In this document: piece by piece, positions 1-8,140 of the stretch
How positions within the stretch are numbered: the stretch's first letter is position 1
How the letters are laid out: every line of letters starts with the position of its first letter
DNA from: an uncultured Acetobacteraceae bacterium
Lineage (GTDB): Bacteria > Pseudomonadota > Alphaproteobacteria > Acetobacterales > Acetobacteraceae
DNA: 42,785 nt
Assembly: GCA_937873095.1 (NCBI GenBank)
Contig: CALMVI010000039.1
Coordinates: forward strand, 1 to 42,785
Direction: 5' to 3'
Notes under the pieces: model-generated
What the model was told of the DNA's origin: nothing
The model's database searches: none
The model's input: only the letters and a program-made list of their open reading frames with translations
Program-made: the position numbers and the translations under genes

Positions 1-50
1 ACCGAATCACACCCAACCGCGCCGGGAAAAGACCTTCGATTCGCGCTTAT

Positions 51-95
51 GGGGCCTTGCCCCTGGACCCCATCAAAGGCAAGCCTTTGAAATCC
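51..95 (+). repeat. 45-bp intergenic palindromic repeat, copy 1
   Basis: This 45-bp sequence recurs at 17986-18030 with 43 of 45 positions identical by eye. It contains a GGGGC-type stem closing on GCCCC, followed by an interrupted AAAGGC/GCCTTT palindrome. It lies just upstream of the aminotransferase start. I recall similar repeats scattered between genes in Acetobacteraceae, but no search was made. It may act as an RNA hairpin or be a relic of a REP-like element. Confidence 0.8.
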
Positions 96-115
96 TCATT
101 CTGAAATCCGCGGAC

Positions 116-1297
116 ATGCATCCCGAACCGTTCCACGCGATCGGCCTGAGCCGGCTCGCCCACCAGCTGAAGGCGGAAGGGCGCTCCATCATCCACATGG
201 AGTTCGGCCAGCCCTCGACCGGCGCGCCGCGCGCCGCCATCGCGCGCGCGCACCGCGTGCTCGACATCGACGCCATGGGCTACTGGGAAAGCGCGCCGCT
301 GAAGGCCCGGCTGGCGGGGCTGTATCAGGACCGCTACGGCCTGGCGGTCGATCCGGCGCGGATCATCCTCACCTGCGGCGCCTCGCCGGCGCTGGTGCTG
401 GCGCTCAGCTCGCGCTTCAGGCCAGGCGACCGCATCGCGCTGGCCAGGCCGGGCTACGTCGCCTATCGCAACACGCTGCGCGCGCTGGGCATGGTCCCGG
501 TCGAGATCGCGTGCGGGGCGGCGGTGCGCTACCAGCTCACCGCGGCCGCCCTGGGCGCGCTGTCCCCGCCGCCCGCCGGCGTGATCCTGGCCAGCCCCGC
601 CAACCCGACGGGGACGATCATCCCGCCCGCCGAGCTGGCAGTTATCGCGGCGCTGTGCCGGGCGCGCGGTATCGGCGTCATCTCCGACGAGATCTATCAC
701 GGGCTGAGCTACGCCGGGCCGACCCGCTGCATGCTGGAGTTCGAGCCGGACGCCGACGTGATCAGCAGCTTCTCGAAATACTTCTCCATGGCGGGCTGGC
801 GGCTCGGCTGGCTGCTGGTGCCGCCCGGCCGGGTCGAGCTGGCCAACGCCTATGCCAGCAACCTGTTCCTGACCGCCCCCTCTCTCAGCCAGCACGCCGC
901 ACTGGCCGCGATGGAGTGCCGCGACGAGCTGGACGGCCACGTCGCCGTCTACGCCGCCAACCGCGCCCGCCTGCTGGCCGCGCTGCCGAGCCTCGGCCTG
1001 ACGGCGATCGCCCCGCCGGACGGCGCGTTCTACGTCTACGCCGATATCGGCCACCTGACCGACGACAGCCGGTCGTTCTGCCTGCGGCTGCTGCGCGACA
1101 CAGGGGTCGCGACCGCGCCCGGCGTGGATTTCGACCCCGTCGACGGGCATCGCTTCATCCGCTTCAGCTTCGCCGTCTCGACCGCCGAGATAGAGGACGC
1201 GCTGGCCCGGCTGCAACCGTGGTTTCGGGCGCAGACCCCGGCGCGCGCCGGCGCCGTCCCGCCCTGCCTCACCCCGGCATGCCCGGCCACTCCCTGA
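116..1297 (+). CDS. PLP-dependent aminotransferase, class I/II (fold type I)
   Basis: The 393-residue product is a full-length aspartate-aminotransferase-like (class I/II) enzyme, expected to be cytosolic and to move an amino group from an amino acid to a 2-oxo acid using pyridoxal phosphate. Visible motifs are the SPANPTG loop, the SDEIYHGLSY strand, the cofactor-lysine block SFSKYFSMAGWRLGW with the Schiff-base lysine at about residue 221, and a C-terminal arginine in RFIRFSFA that usually binds the substrate carboxylate. The ATG at 116 is the first good start after the upstream repeat. The gene converges on, and its last 29 bases overlap, the methyltransferase-HNH gene. The substrate cannot be told from sequence alone. 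The tail after about residue 375 is proline/alanine-rich and not family-typical. Confidence 0.9.
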   Translation: MHPEPFHAIGLSRLAHQLKAEGRSIIHMEFGQPSTGAPRAAIARAHRVLDIDAMGYWESAPLKARLAGLYQDRYGLAVDPARIILTCGASPALVLALSSRFRPGDRIALARPGYVAYRNTLRALGMVPVEIACGAAVRYQLTAAALGALSPPPAGVILASPANPTGTIIPPAELAVIAALCRARGIGVISDEIYHGLSYAGPTRCMLEFEPDADVISSFSKYFSMAGWRLGWLLVPPGRVELANAYASNLFLTAPSLSQHAALAAMECRDELDGHVAVYAANRARLLAALPSLGLTAIAPPDGAFYVYADIGHLTDDSRSFCLRLLRDTGVATAPGVDFDPVDGHRFIRFSFAVSTAEIEDALARLQPWFRAQTPARAGAVPPCLTPACPATP

Positions 1298-2841
1298 TCT
1301 GCTGGTCCAGCCGCAGCCTCAGCCGGCGCCACTGCACGCCGGCAAAGATGTCCTCCCGGCTCGCGCCGGCAGGCACCGGCAGCGCGGCGCCCGCCTCGCT
1401 GGCAAAGCGCCGCGCCAGATCGGGATCGGCCGCCCACGCCTCCTCCCACCACGCGAGCACGCGCGTGCGGGCGCCGAGCAGCGCGGCCGCGGACGGCAGT
1501 CGGTCCGCCTTCAGCACGCGGTTGACCCTGGGTCTGGCCGGCAGAAGGTTCCACAGATCGCCGCAGGGTGACGCCTTCCACGGCAGGCAGTGGTCGATGT
1601 CTGCCCCTTCCGGACCCGGTGCGAGCCGCGCCCCGGTCCAGGTGCAGCGCACGGCAATGCCCCGCTCGGACAGCCGCCCGATCGCGGCGCGGGCAAGTGC
1701 TGTGTCGCGCGCCGGATGGAGCCAGAGCAGCGCCCGCTCCGACTCTCCTGGCTGCACGTCGTGGCCCATGCTGCGTGCGTAGCGGCGGATCAGGCGCGCC
1801 CACTCCGATACCAGCACCGGCTCCACCCAGGCGCCCAGCCGTTGCAGGGTGCGCCAGACCGGGCCGGGCACGCTCAGCCTGCCATGGCCGTGCAGGGTGG
1901 GCAGGTCCAGGGTCAGCGGTCCGCACAGGCGAGGCGGCGGCGAGGGTTCGGTCTGGAACATGCAGGTGCCGTCCGCGCAGCGGGATGTGATACGCCGGCA
2001 TGTCCGTGATGGTCCGCCTTGCCTCCGACAACGCCCTGGCAAGCGCCGTTGCCCGATCGCCCGTCAGGCTGTAGCCGATGCGAAGGTCCTGTCCCGCCAC
2101 GCCGAGCGCGAGCAGGGCGCGGAACCCGTCTCCAGCAAAACTGAGCTGGTCCGGCCCGCTATTGCCGGGGCGTTGCGGCAACCCTGCCGACACCAGCGGC
2201 AGGTACTGGCGCACCCAGTGCAGCGCCACCAGGCCGAGCGGCAGGCTGACCCGGTCCTCTGTGCCGTGCGGCAGCGCGCTTCCCGGCGCGGAGTCGGCGA
2301 TGCGGGCCACCGCGCGCAACAGCGCCAGCTTGTAGGTGGACGACTTGTCGTCGTTGAGGATGACGCCGCGCAGCATCGGCAGCGCGTCCGACCCGTCGCC
2401 CGGCACCGCCAGGCAAAGCGCAGTGCCGATACCGCCGATCAGCGGCGCGCCGGTCACAACGCCCATCTCGTGGTCACGCGCCAAGGTGACCAGTTCGCGG
2501 ACATCCTCCTCGTCGCGCAGCGCCACGAGCAGGCGGCCGCCGGGTTTCAGCAGCGTTGCCACAGTGCGCAGCGCGCAGCCACGATCCTGATGGCCAACCC
2601 TATCCCAGGCGTCGCCCAGCAGGATCAGGTCGTAGGCGATGCCCAGGCGCTGCACCTGCAGCAGGAACGGCAGAGTGTCGCAAACATGGTGGATCGACGC
2701 GTCTGCCCGGTCCGCAAAGCCGAGCGCCACCACCTCGCAGCCGCGGCCTGCCAGCAGGGCGGCATCCTGCCCGCCATCCTCGTCGATCACCAGGGCGGTG
2801 CTTGCGCCGTTCGCCATCGGGGCCAGGGCCTGGTCCAGCAA
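1269..2841 (-). pseudogene. Methyltransferase-like / HNH endonuclease-domain protein, frameshifted
   Basis: Two minus-strand frames form one family-like protein. The upstream frame (from TTG 2841 or ATG 2817) reads a Rossmann, methyltransferase-like domain with LLKPGGRLLVALR, then a middle region containing NDDKSSTYKLALLRAVARIA. The downstream frame, ending at 1269, carries an HNH-type block, DIDHCLPWKASPCGDLWNLL, followed by the NRVLKADRLPS segment. As I remember homologues, both parts are one chain with MPAxxI followed by a short linker. That places the break near 1970-1990, where one extra base (or two missing) would restore the frame. The usual glycine-rich SAM loop is weak (VIDEDGGQDAALL), so methyl transfer is doubtful even in the intact form. 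Whether this is a true mutation or a sequencing error cannot be decided here. Function is unknown; a nuclease acting on DNA is the obvious reading of the HNH motif. Confidence 0.75.
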
Positions 2842-2888
2842 GGGGGCACTCTCGCGGGTTGGGTTTGGGTTCTACGAGAAAGCAAGGC

Positions 2889-2932
2889 CTTCTTTTCTGA
2901 AGAAAAGAAGCAAAAGACCTTTGTTTATTAGG
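2889..2932 (+). repeat. 44-bp double-hairpin repeat, copy 1
   Basis: A perfect 9-bp stem (CTTCTTTTC / GAAAAGAAG) closes a TGAA loop and is followed directly by a second small inverted repeat, CAAAAGACCTTTG. The same architecture occurs at 9545-9587 and, inverted, at 9613-9656. It is strikingly AT-rich against its GC-rich surroundings. It sits between the methyltransferase-HNH gene and the end of the glycosyltransferase gene and could act as a terminator-like hairpin for the latter. Confidence 0.8.
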
Positions 2933-2936
2933 ACGA

Positions 2937-4124
2937 TTAAGTGTTCAGGCAGATTTGCTCGAATTGGCGGCCGACCTGGGTCCAGGAGAAGCGCTCCTCC
3001 AGCAATGACCTTGCCGCGGTGGCGATCGTCCGGCGCAGTTCGGTGTCGGTCAGCAGGCGCAACGTCTCCCGGGCGAACGCCTCGCCATCCTCGGCGGCCA
3101 GGAAATGGGTGCCCGGCGCTACCGAGAGGCCTTCCATGCCGAGCGCGGTCGAGACGACCGGACGGCCGAGCGCCATCGCCTCGAACGCTTTCAGGCGCGT
3201 GCCGCTGCCCACGCGAAGCGGAATGACCGAAACGTCGCCCCGGCGCACCCACGGCCGTATGTCGTCGACGAAGCCCGTGAACTCCCACGGCAGGTCCATG
3301 CGCCTGGCGCGCGCAACCAGCGCCGGCGGCGGGTTGCGGCCGACCACCAGCATGCGGATGTCGGCGCGATCGGCGGCGATGCGCGGCCATACCTGTTCCA
3401 TGAGGAATTCGATGCCGTCGATGTTCGAGCGGCTGTCCATCGCGCCCGAGAACACGATCGTCCTGCCCGGCCCGGACGGCGGCTCGAAGGTGTAGTAGTC
3501 GAGGTCCACCCCCGTATCGATCAGCGCCACGCGCTCCAGCCCGAACCGCTCCCGCAACGCGCGGCCGTCGCGCGCGGATACGGCAACCACGGTGTCGAAC
3601 CGGCGCAGCACGGCCCGCTCGAACGCCTCCATCTTGCGGGCCTGGCTGCGCCACACGAGCCGGCGCACCCCGTCCGCCATCTGGGCATGACGCTCGAGGA
3701 TCTCGGCCTCCAGGTTATGCGTGAACATGATCGACCTTGTGCCCGACAAGGACGGCGTCAGCACGGCCGCCTGCGGAAAATCGACCACGACCACGTCCGG
3801 GCCGTCCTGCAGTTCGGCCGCAACGACGCGCGTTCCGGCCGCCGACCGGTCGGAGGCGGCCGAAACCGGCAGCCGGCTGCCCAGCGCCAGCATCTTGGCG
3901 GCGCGCCCGACCGGCCGCTTCGGCCAGGACACGAAGCGGTCGCAGATCGAGCCGATCGCCTCCTGATGGTCGGCCATGCCCGCCGGGGCCGGTGAGGCGA
4001 GCGTGATCTCGAACGCGCCGCCCTTCATCGCCCGCAGGATGCCGGTCGTGCGAATCTTGCCGCCCTCGTCGAGGGGAAACAGGAAGCGCGGGCTGACGAA
4101 CAGCAACCGCCGGCGCGGCGTCAC
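2937..4124 (-). CDS. Glycosyltransferase family 4-type (GT-B fold)
   Basis: The 395-residue product looks like a complete GT-B glycosyltransferase that transfers a sugar from a nucleotide donor to a growing surface glycan. The N-terminal half begins with the LLFVSPRFLFPLDEGGKIRT strand and glycine loop. The C-terminal half has the donor-binding series FTGFVDDIRPWV, SVIPLRVGSGTRLKAFEAMA and GRPVVSTALGMEGL, typical of Glycos_transf_1/GT4 enzymes. The start is a GTG at 4124 that overlaps the stop of the upstream sugar-nucleotide dehydrogenase by 4 bases (GTGA), so the two are translationally coupled. The acceptor and sugar are unknown. Context with a GDP-mannose/UDP-glucose dehydrogenase suggests an acidic polysaccharide. 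Confidence 0.88.
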   Translation of the reverse strand: MTPRRRLLFVSPRFLFPLDEGGKIRTTGILRAMKGGAFEITLASPAPAGMADHQEAIGSICDRFVSWPKRPVGRAAKMLALGSRLPVSAASDRSAAGTRVVAAELQDGPDVVVVDFPQAAVLTPSLSGTRSIMFTHNLEAEILERHAQMADGVRRLVWRSQARKMEAFERAVLRRFDTVVAVSARDGRALRERFGLERVALIDTGVDLDYYTFEPPSGPGRTIVFSGAMDSRSNIDGIEFLMEQVWPRIAADRADIRMLVVGRNPPPALVARARRMDLPWEFTGFVDDIRPWVRRGDVSVIPLRVGSGTRLKAFEAMALGRPVVSTALGMEGLSVAPGTHFLAAEDGEAFARETLRLLTDTELRRTIATAARSLLEERFSWTQVGRQFEQICLNT

Positions 4125-5437
4125 CAGCAGATGCCCCTGTAGGTGATCCCGCCGGCGGTCCGCAGCGCCTCCACGTTGGCAAGGTCGATGACGACGTGGC
4201 CGTCCAGCCCGGCCAGCAGCGCCTGCCTGTCCGCAGCACCGGCATGGCCCACGACCACGATACGCCCGTGCCTGAGTGCTGCACCCGGGCTGTCGACCAT
4301 CAGCCGCTCAAGATGCGGTATCTCGCGGTCGATATAGGCGCGGTTGGCACCCAGCAGCGCCGCCACGTTGACGAAACGGTCGAAGATGCGCAGGTCGTAG
4401 CCGCGGCCGATCAGCCGCTCGGCCAGCGTCACGAACGGGCTCTCGCGCAAATCGTCGGTGCCCTGCTTGAACGCCAGCCCGATCAGGCTGACCGGCTGCC
4501 GGCCGTGGCTGGCCACCGCCTCGAAGGCGCGTTCGACGATGGCCGAGTTGCTCGGCAGGATCTGGCCGAGCATCGGCGCCGCGACAGACTTATGCCGCGC
4601 GAGCGAGAGGAAGCTGCGCACGTCCTTGGGCAGGCACGACCCGCCGAACGCAAAGCCCGGCCGCAGGTAGGCGGGCGATATGTTGAGCGTGCGGTCCTCG
4701 CAGAACAGCTTGAAGGCGGCCGGCGCGTCGACCCCGTACTCGGACAGGATGGCGCCCGCCTCGTTGGCGAAAGCCAGCTTCAGCGCGTGATACGCGTTGG
4801 ACAGGAACTTCACCGACTCCGCGATGCGGTACGGCACGACATGCACCGGCGCGTCGATCGGCGCGTACAGCGCGCGCAGCAGCGCCGCATCGTCGCCGTC
4901 CTGCACGCCCAGCAGGGTGAAGGGCGGCGCGTGGAAGTCGCGCACCGCCGTGCCTTCGCGCAGGAATTCCGGGTTGCTGTAATAGTGCAGGCCCTGGCCA
5001 AGCCGGCGGCCCGAGGCGCGCTCCAGAAGCGGTATCACGCGCTCCTCAGCCGTGCCGGGCGGCACGGTCGACCGCATGACCACGCTGTGGGCGCCCTGCT
5101 TGCGCGCAATGGCGGCGCCGATGTCGCCCACCACCGCTTCCACGGCCAGCATCGACGTGCTGCCGTCCGCCGCACTCGGCGTGCCGACGGCGATCATCGA
5201 CACGTCGGTTTCGGCCACCGCCTGCGCAGTGTCGGTCGTGGCGCGCAGCCGCCCTCCCGCCACCGCGTCTGCGATCAGCTCGGCAATCTCGGCCTCCACG
5301 ATCGGCGATCGTCCGGCGGCCAGCATCGCCACCTTCTCGGGCGCCACATCCACGCCCAGCACGTCATGGCCAAGGCTGGCCAGGCATCCGCCGGAAACGG
5401 CGCCCACATAGCCGATGCCAAACACGGAGACGCGCAT
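4121..5437 (-). CDS. GDP-mannose 6-dehydrogenase-like (UDP-glucose/GDP-mannose dehydrogenase family)
   Basis: This 438-residue cytosolic enzyme oxidises C6 of a nucleotide sugar to a uronic acid with two NAD+. The NAD-binding loop is GIGYVG at residues 7-12. The catalytic block is GFAFGGSCLPKDVR with the cysteine at residue 268. Both the length and the cysteine position agree with my memory of AlgD, the GDP-mannose dehydrogenase of Pseudomonas alginate synthesis. Further AlgD-like segments are SNPEFLREGTAVRDF and GYDLRIFDRFVNVA. UDP-glucose dehydrogenase activity cannot be excluded. It is the first gene of a two-gene unit with the glycosyltransferase. The ATG at 5437 follows about 110 bases of non-coding DNA. 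No other alginate genes are visible here. Confidence 0.85.
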   Translation of the reverse strand: MRVSVFGIGYVGAVSGGCLASLGHDVLGVDVAPEKVAMLAAGRSPIVEAEIAELIADAVAGGRLRATTDTAQAVAETDVSMIAVGTPSAADGSTSMLAVEAVVGDIGAAIARKQGAHSVVMRSTVPPGTAEERVIPLLERASGRRLGQGLHYYSNPEFLREGTAVRDFHAPPFTLLGVQDGDDAALLRALYAPIDAPVHVVPYRIAESVKFLSNAYHALKLAFANEAGAILSEYGVDAPAAFKLFCEDRTLNISPAYLRPGFAFGGSCLPKDVRSFLSLARHKSVAAPMLGQILPSNSAIVERAFEAVASHGRQPVSLIGLAFKQGTDDLRESPFVTLAERLIGRGYDLRIFDRFVNVAALLGANRAYIDREIPHLERLMVDSPGAALRHGRIVVVGHAGAADRQALLAGLDGHVVIDLANVEALRTAGGITYRGICW

Positions 5438-5546
5438 GCAATGCCCTCGCCGGCTGCGGCGGCCGGATCGCTACTGGAATGGATTGTCTGGACCCATACC
5501 GTTAATCCGGCGTGAAGGCGAGGCTGGCCGGCCCGCTTAGGGAGTG

Positions 5547-6875
5547 TCAGGCCCCCGCCACCGTCATCCCGTCCACCCGTATCGTCGGCGCGTCCGTGCC
5601 GCGGCGGAACCGCAGATCGTTCGCCGGCTGCAGCACGGCGAACATGTCGATCAGGTTGCCCGCGATGGTGATCTCCGCCACCGGCTCGGCCAGCGCGCCG
5701 CCGCGGATCATGAACCCTGCCGCGCCTCGGCTGTAGTCGCCGGTCAGGCCGTTGATGCCCATGCCGATCAGCTCGGTCACGTACACCCCCTCGCCGATAT
5801 CGGCCATCAGTTCGGCGGGCGAGGGTTCACCCGCGGCCATGGAGAGGTTGGTGGCGGACGGGCTGGGCGGCCCGCCGGTGCCGCGGCTGGCGTGGCCGGT
5901 GCTCCTCAGCGAGAGCTGGCGGGCGCTGCGGCCGTCCAGCACCCAGCTGGTCAGCACGCCGTCCTCGATGAAGGCGCGCGGCCGCGTCGGCACGCCCTCG
6001 GCGTCGAACGTGCCGGACCGGCTGCCGCGCACGCGGCGCGGGTCGTCGTGGATGAACACGCCGCGCCGGAACAGCTGCTCGCCCATACGGTCCTTGAGGT
6101 AGCTGGTGCCGCGGGCGACGCTGGCGCCGTTGATCGCGCCGGACAGGTGGCCAACCAGGCTGTTCGAGACACGAGGGTCGTAGACGACCGGCATCCTGCC
6201 GGTTTTCGGCCGCGTCGGGTTCAGGCGCGAGACCGCCCGCTCGCCGGCGCTGTGCCCGATGGCGGCAGGGTCGTCCAGATCGGCCAGGTGGGTGGCCCCG
6301 TGATAGTCGTAGTCGCGCTGCATCGCGGTTCCGGCCCCTGCGATCACGCTGGCCGAATGCGAGTGGTAGCTGCGCGCAGTGCGCCCGGCGAACCCTGCCG
6401 AGGTGGCGAGAAACATCTCCGTCCGCCCGAAGCCGGCGCTGCCGCCCTCGGAATTCGTCACACCGCGGACACCGAGCGCCGCCTTCTCCGCCGTCTCGGC
6501 GCGCGCGACCAGCGCGTCCACGTCCGGCTCGGCGTCGTCGACCAGGTCGAGGCCGCTCGAATCCTCCGGCGGGGCGGCGTCCGCGCACAGATCGGCCAGA
6601 GCGTCGTCGGGCACCACGCGCGCCATCGCCAGAGCGCGTTCGGCCAGTTCGGCGAAGCGCGCAGGGTCGGCACTGGTCGCCGAGACGATGGCGCTCCTGG
6701 CCCCGGTGAACACGCGCAGCCCGAGATCGCGCGATTCCGACCGCTCCAGCGTCTCGGTCGTGCCCAGCCGGCGCTCCACGCTCAGCGACGTGCGCGCCAC
6801 CAGGATGGCGTCCGCGCGGTCGGCCCCGGCCTTCCTGGCCGCGCCGAGCAGGTCGGCCAGCAGCTCGAGACTCAT
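5547..6875 (-). CDS. pmbA: PmbA/TldE-type metalloprotease-family protein
   Basis: The 442-residue product matches the TldD/PmbA (TldE) family throughout. It has the N-terminal GADRADAILV region, the central PVVYDPRVSNSLVGHLSGAINGAS-like segment (about residues 229-250), and the C-terminal ELIGMGINGLTGDYSRGAAG and GGALAEPVAEITIAGNL blocks. In the family, TldD provides the zinc site and TldE/PmbA is the partner without it; together they digest unfolded peptides and mature microcin B17 and some modified peptides. No HExxxH zinc motif is seen here, which fits the PmbA half. A tldD gene is not in the window. The ATG overlaps the upstream M16 peptidase stop by 4 bases, so this is the third gene of the thrC operon. 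Confidence 0.93.
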   Translation of the reverse strand: MSLELLADLLGAARKAGADRADAILVARTSLSVERRLGTTETLERSESRDLGLRVFTGARSAIVSATSADPARFAELAERALAMARVVPDDALADLCADAAPPEDSSGLDLVDDAEPDVDALVARAETAEKAALGVRGVTNSEGGSAGFGRTEMFLATSAGFAGRTARSYHSHSASVIAGAGTAMQRDYDYHGATHLADLDDPAAIGHSAGERAVSRLNPTRPKTGRMPVVYDPRVSNSLVGHLSGAINGASVARGTSYLKDRMGEQLFRRGVFIHDDPRRVRGSRSGTFDAEGVPTRPRAFIEDGVLTSWVLDGRSARQLSLRSTGHASRGTGGPPSPSATNLSMAAGEPSPAELMADIGEGVYVTELIGMGINGLTGDYSRGAAGFMIRGGALAEPVAEITIAGNLIDMFAVLQPANDLRFRRGTDAPTIRVDGMTVAGA

Positions 6876-8140
6876 GCCGCCAGCCGCTCCGTGATGGTGG
6901 ACAGGCTCGGCACGCTCTGCGCCGGGCCCAGCGCGGCCAGGGTGGGCACGCCGCGGAAGATCCGCGCCGCTGCCCGGCGGATGTCGGCCACGCTGACCGC
7001 TTCCAGCCTGGCCACGGTTTCGGCCGTCGGGATGATGCGCCCAAAAATCTGGATCTGGCGGGAGAGCTGTTCGCAGCGGCTGCCCGTGCTCTCCATGCTC
7101 ATCAGCAGGCTCGCCTTCACCTGGGCGCGGGCGCGGTTCAGCTCCTCCTGGTTCGCGTCGAGCTGCACGCGGTGCAGCTCCTCCAGCGTCGCCGGCACCA
7201 GCTCGGCGGCCTCTGCCTCGCCGGTGCCCGCATAGATGCCGAACAGCCCGGTCTCCACGAACGGCGCGGTGAACGAATAGACCGAATAGACCAGCCCGCG
7301 CTTCTCGCGGATTTCCTGGAACAGGCGGGACGACATGCCGCCGCCGAGCAGGCCGGACAGCAGCAGCACGGGGTAGTAGTCGGGGTCCGAGTAGCCGACG
7401 CTGGGGAAGCCCAGCACCACGTGCACCTGGTCCAGCTCGCGCTCCTCGCGGAACTCGCCGCCGGCGTAGCGGCCCGGCTGCACCGGCCGCGGCGCATCGG
7501 CAGGCAGGTCGGCAAAGTGCTGCCGAACCAGCTCGACGACCCGCTCGTGCTCCAGCGCACCCGCCGCCGCCACGACCACGTTGCTGGCCGCGTAATGGGC
7601 GCGCATGTAGGCCTGGATGTCGGCGCCCTTCATGCCGCGGATGATCGCCTCGGTGCCCAGCACCGGGCGGCCCATCGGCTGGTTCGGGTAGGCGGTTTCC
7701 TGGAAGTGGTCGAAGATGATGTCGTCCGGCGTGTCGTTCGCCTGGCCGATCTCCTGCAGGATCACGCCGCGCTCGCGCTCGACCTCCTCCGGCGCGAACA
7801 CCGAATGGGTCAGGATGTCGCCGATGATGTCGGCGCCGAGCTCCAGATCCTCCTTCAGCAGCTTGACGTAGTATGCGGTCTGCTCTCGCGCGGTGTACGC
7901 GTTGATGTGGCCGCCCACGTTCTCCACCGCCTCGGCAATCTGCGCGGCGCTGCGCCGTTCGGTGCCCTTGAACGCCATGTGCTCGAGGAAGTGGCTGACG
8001 CCGTTCTGGGCAGCGTCCTCGTTGCGGGTGCCGCTGGCGACGTAGGCGCCGAGCGACACCGTCTCCACCCGGTCCATCGTCTCGGTCACCACGGTCAGGC
8101 CGCAGTCAAGTCGGGTGACCTGGATGGGATCAGCGTTCAT
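6872..8140 (-). CDS. M16 family zinc peptidase (mitochondrial processing peptidase-like)
   Basis: The 422-residue product is a single-unit M16B peptidase. The inverted zinc motif HxxEH is at residues 50-54 (HFLEHMAFKG), and the third ligand is expected in the RERGVILQEI helix further on. The C-terminal half has the family block LFQEIREKRGLVYSVYSF. Members cleave short peptides or presequences; the cellular substrate of bacterial homologues is mostly unknown. The ATG at 8140 is fixed by its TGATG overlap with the stop of thrC, and its own stop overlaps pmbA by 4 bases. The product is therefore made in step with threonine synthase, an arrangement I recall from other Rhodospirillales. Confidence 0.94.
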   Translation of the reverse strand: MNADPIQVTRLDCGLTVVTETMDRVETVSLGAYVASGTRNEDAAQNGVSHFLEHMAFKGTERRSAAQIAEAVENVGGHINAYTAREQTAYYVKLLKEDLELGADIIGDILTHSVFAPEEVERERGVILQEIGQANDTPDDIIFDHFQETAYPNQPMGRPVLGTEAIIRGMKGADIQAYMRAHYAASNVVVAAAGALEHERVVELVRQHFADLPADAPRPVQPGRYAGGEFREERELDQVHVVLGFPSVGYSDPDYYPVLLLSGLLGGGMSSRLFQEIREKRGLVYSVYSFTAPFVETGLFGIYAGTGEAEAAELVPATLEELHRVQLDANQEELNRARAQVKASLLMSMESTGSRCEQLSRQIQIFGRIIPTAETVARLEAVSVADIRRAAARIFRGVPTLAALGPAQSVPSLSTITERLAA

